A stretch of DNA of 64,000 nucleotides from assembly GCF_000321225.1 (NCBI RefSeq), contig NW_004450402.1, forward strand, positions 3,677,997 through 3,741,996, read 5' to 3'. Below, piece after piece: positions 61,901 through 64,000 of this stretch. How positions within the stretch are numbered: position 1 is the first letter of the stretch; every line of letters begins with the position of its first letter. The stretch comes from Odobenus rosmarus divergens. Taxonomy: Eukaryota > Chordata > Mammalia > Carnivora > Odobenidae. The notes below the pieces were generated by a model. It had not been told where the DNA came from and did not search any database. It saw nothing but the letters and a program-made list of their open reading frames with translations. The position numbers and the translations under genes are program-made.

Positions 61901-62109
61901 GCATTTTTAAAAGTTATCAAAAGTAATTAAAAACAATCTGTAAAAGTCCAGTAACAAACTATAAAATATCAGCAACACATGTGTCAAAAGATTGATGTCT
62001 ATAATATATGAAACATCCTAACTGAAAAATGAGCAATGTTCATAAATATGCAAATTATTAGAGATCAAATGCAAATGGGAAATAAATATATGGAAAGTAT
62101 TCTCTGTCA

Positions 62110-64000
62110 CCTTTTTTCCCTTTTTTTTCCTTTTTTCTTTCTTTTATGGAGGTTTAATTGACATATAACATTATAGTAGATTCAGGTGTACAATACAATG
62201 ATTTGATATTTGTATATATGATCACCACAATGAATTAACACCTGTCACTGTGTAGTTACAATTTTTTTCTTATGATGAAGACATTATTTATAGTTATCAT
62301 ACTGTATATTATGTCCTCATGACTTATTTTACAACTAGAAGTTTATAACTTTTGACTCCCTTCACCCATTTTGCCCATCCACCACCCCTTGCCTCTGGCA
62401 ATTACTGATATGTTCTCTGTATATATAAGTTTTGTTTTGGTTTTTCAGACCATGTATAAGTGAGAGCATATGGTATTTGTCTTTCTTTCTGTAACTTATG
62501 TTAACATAGTGCCCTCAAGGCCCATCCATATTGTTGCAAATGGCAAGATTTCTTTCTCATTTATGATTAAATAATAGTCTGTTGTATATATATTTACCAC
62601 ATCTTCTTTATCCATTTTTCCATCAATGGACACTTAGGTTGTTTCCATATCTTTGTAAATAATGCTGCAGTGAACATCGGAGTGCATATATCTTTTCAAG
62701 TTATAGTGTTCTCATTTCCTTCAGATAAATACCTAGAAGGGGAATTGCTGGATCATATGGTAGTTCAATTTTTAATTTTTTGAGGAACCTTCATACTGTT
62801 TTCCATAGTGGCTGCACCAATTTACATCCCCACCAATAGTGCACAAGTGTTTTCTTTTCTCCACATCTTTGCCAACACTTATTATTTCTTGTTTTTTGAT
62901 AATAGCCATTTTAACAGGTGTGAAGGGATAGCTCATTGTGGTTTTGATTAGAATTTCCCAGACACACAGTGATGTTGAGCATCTTTTCATGTACCTGTCA
63001 GCCATCTGTATGTCTTCTTTGAAAAAAATGAAATTCAGATTTTCTGCCCATTTTTTTCCATCAGATTATTGTTTTTGCTGTTGAGTTGTATGATTTCTTT
63101 ACATATTTTGGATATTAACCTCTTATCTAATATATGATTTGCAAATATTTTCTCCCATTCACTAGATTGCCTTTTTATTTTGTTGATGGCTTCTTTTGCT
63201 AGGCAGAACCTTTTTAGTTTAATGTCTTTCTACTTATTTATTTTTGCTTTTGTTGGTTTTGTTCTTGGAGTCAGATCCAAAAAAATCATCACCAAGATCT
63301 GTGTCAAGGACCCTACTGCCTATGTTTTCTTCTAGGAGTTTTATGGTTACAGGTCTTACATTCAACTCTTACATCCATTTTGAGTTAATTTTTGTGTATG
63401 GTGTAAGATATTGATCCAGTTTCATTCTTTTACATGTGGCTGTCCAGTTTTTACAACACTGTTTCCTGAAGAGACTGTCCTTTCCTTATTGTGTATTCTT
63501 GCCTCCTTTGTCATAAATGAATTGACCATATGTTCATGAGTTTATTTCTGGGCCCTCCATACTGTTCTATTGCTATATGTATCCATTTTTATACCAAATA
63601 CCATATTGTTTTGATTACTATAGTTTTTTAATATAGTTTGAAATCAGAGCGTGTGATGCCTCCAGCTTTGTTCTTCTTTCTCAAGATTGCTTTGGCTATT
63701 CAGAATCTTGTGTTTCTATACAAATTTTGGGATTGTTTGTTCTGTTTCTGTGAAAAATGTCATTGGAATTTTGATAAGGGTGTGCCTGGGTGTCTCAGTC
63801 GGTTAAGAGTCTTCCTTTGGCTCAGGTCATAATCTCAGGGTCCTGGGATTGAGCCCCATGTCAGGCTCCCTGCTCAGCAGGGAATCTGCTTCTCCCTCTC
63901 CTGCTGCCCCTCTTCTTCTACTTGTGCTTTCTCTCTCTCTCTCTTTCTCTCAAATAAATAAATAAAATCTTTTAAAAAAAGGAATTTTGATAAGGACTGC
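62110..64000 (-). mobile_element. L1 3' end and ORF2 part, antisense, running off the right edge
   Basis: A T-rich tract at 62110-62145 (the reversed A-tail) is followed by the reversed 3' UTR ('aggtttaattgacatataac') and then reversed ORF2. Landmarks are 'ccatagtggctgcaccaatt' at 62804-62823 and 'gacacttaggttgtttccat' at 62629-62648. Beyond this it continues into the middle of ORF2. The reading frame is broken by stops, with the longest piece about 77 codons at 62772-63005, so the copy is inactive. A young SINE sits inside at 63780. Confidence 0.92.
63780..63980 (+). mobile_element. CanSINE (SINEC), sense, nested in L1
   Basis: It has the head 'gtgtgcctgggtgtctcagt', the body 'tcctgggattgagccccatg' and the tail 'caaataaataaataaaatct' plus A-run. 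A perfect 15 bp target-site duplication, ggaattttgataagg, lies at 63765-63779 and 63981-63995, inside the antisense L1. Confidence 0.97.

Larger units (their letters stand above)
53984..64000 (+). other. PLPPR5: PLPPR5 intron (5' part), running off the right edge
   Basis: It begins at the distal donor gtgatt (or 15 nt earlier at gtaaca). I looked for a terminal exon encoding the remaining roughly ten residues and a stop and did not see one, so the intron exceeds 10 kb. Contents: MIR-like pieces, three CanSINEs, a 129 nt pyrimidine tract, a sense L1M fragment and a long antisense L1. 54000-55590 and 58870-60150 hold nothing I can name except an A18 run near 59791. Confidence 0.85.

Overview
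This is a mammalian genomic window, most likely from a carnivoran. It holds ten copies of the tRNA-Lys-derived CanSINE (SINEC) family, several L1 3' ends of the carnivore type, and old mammal-wide MIR, L2, MLT1 and hAT copies. The A-tail side of the better-preserved SINEs, with a 'tgtcaaataaataaataaaatct' type of ending, looks more like the arctoid caniforms (bears, seals, mustelids) than dog or cat. That narrower placement is inference.

The only gene I can support is PLPPR5 (phospholipid phosphatase-related 5, also PRG5 or LPPR5), on the + strand. Four internal coding exons are present: 8945-9077, 12392-12642, 45057-45233 and 53849-53983. They are phase-compatible and together encode 232 codons. 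Against my recollection of the 321-residue human protein they correspond to residues 80-311. The first coding exon (about residues 1-79) lies upstream of the window and the last (about 10 residues plus the 3' UTR) downstream. Everything else is intron: more than 8.9 kb, then 3.3, 32.4, 8.6 and more than 10.0 kb.

The encoded protein has the fold and order of the lipid phosphate phosphatase family, but key residues of all three catalytic motifs are replaced, as expected for the PRG/PLPPR branch. The last exon in the window carries two in-frame 5' splice sites 15 nt apart, which predicts proteins differing by five residues near the C-terminus.

Region by region: 1-790 is an old antisense L1 cut by the window edge. 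790-8944 is intron with MIR, L2 and LTR-like debris. 9078-12391 is AT-rich and repeat-poor. 12643-45056 is the large intron, with an antisense ERVL-type fossil (about 18.0-21.3 kb), MLT1 LTRs, four CanSINEs, and a cluster at 36.9-38.5 kb containing a hAT element split by a SINE and two rearranged L1 insertions side by side. 45234-53848 holds three SINEs, two hAT copies and MIR/L2. 53984-64000 ends in a SINE-rich and L1-rich block cut by the right edge.

I found no RNA gene, CRISPR array, operon or new gene system. Open reading frames outside the exons look like chance frames or decayed repeat. The points most worth a second look are the tandem donor sites, the two neighbouring 5'-inverted L1 insertions, the nested insertions that allow relative dating, and a few repeat-free intronic blocks that may be conserved regulatory DNA.
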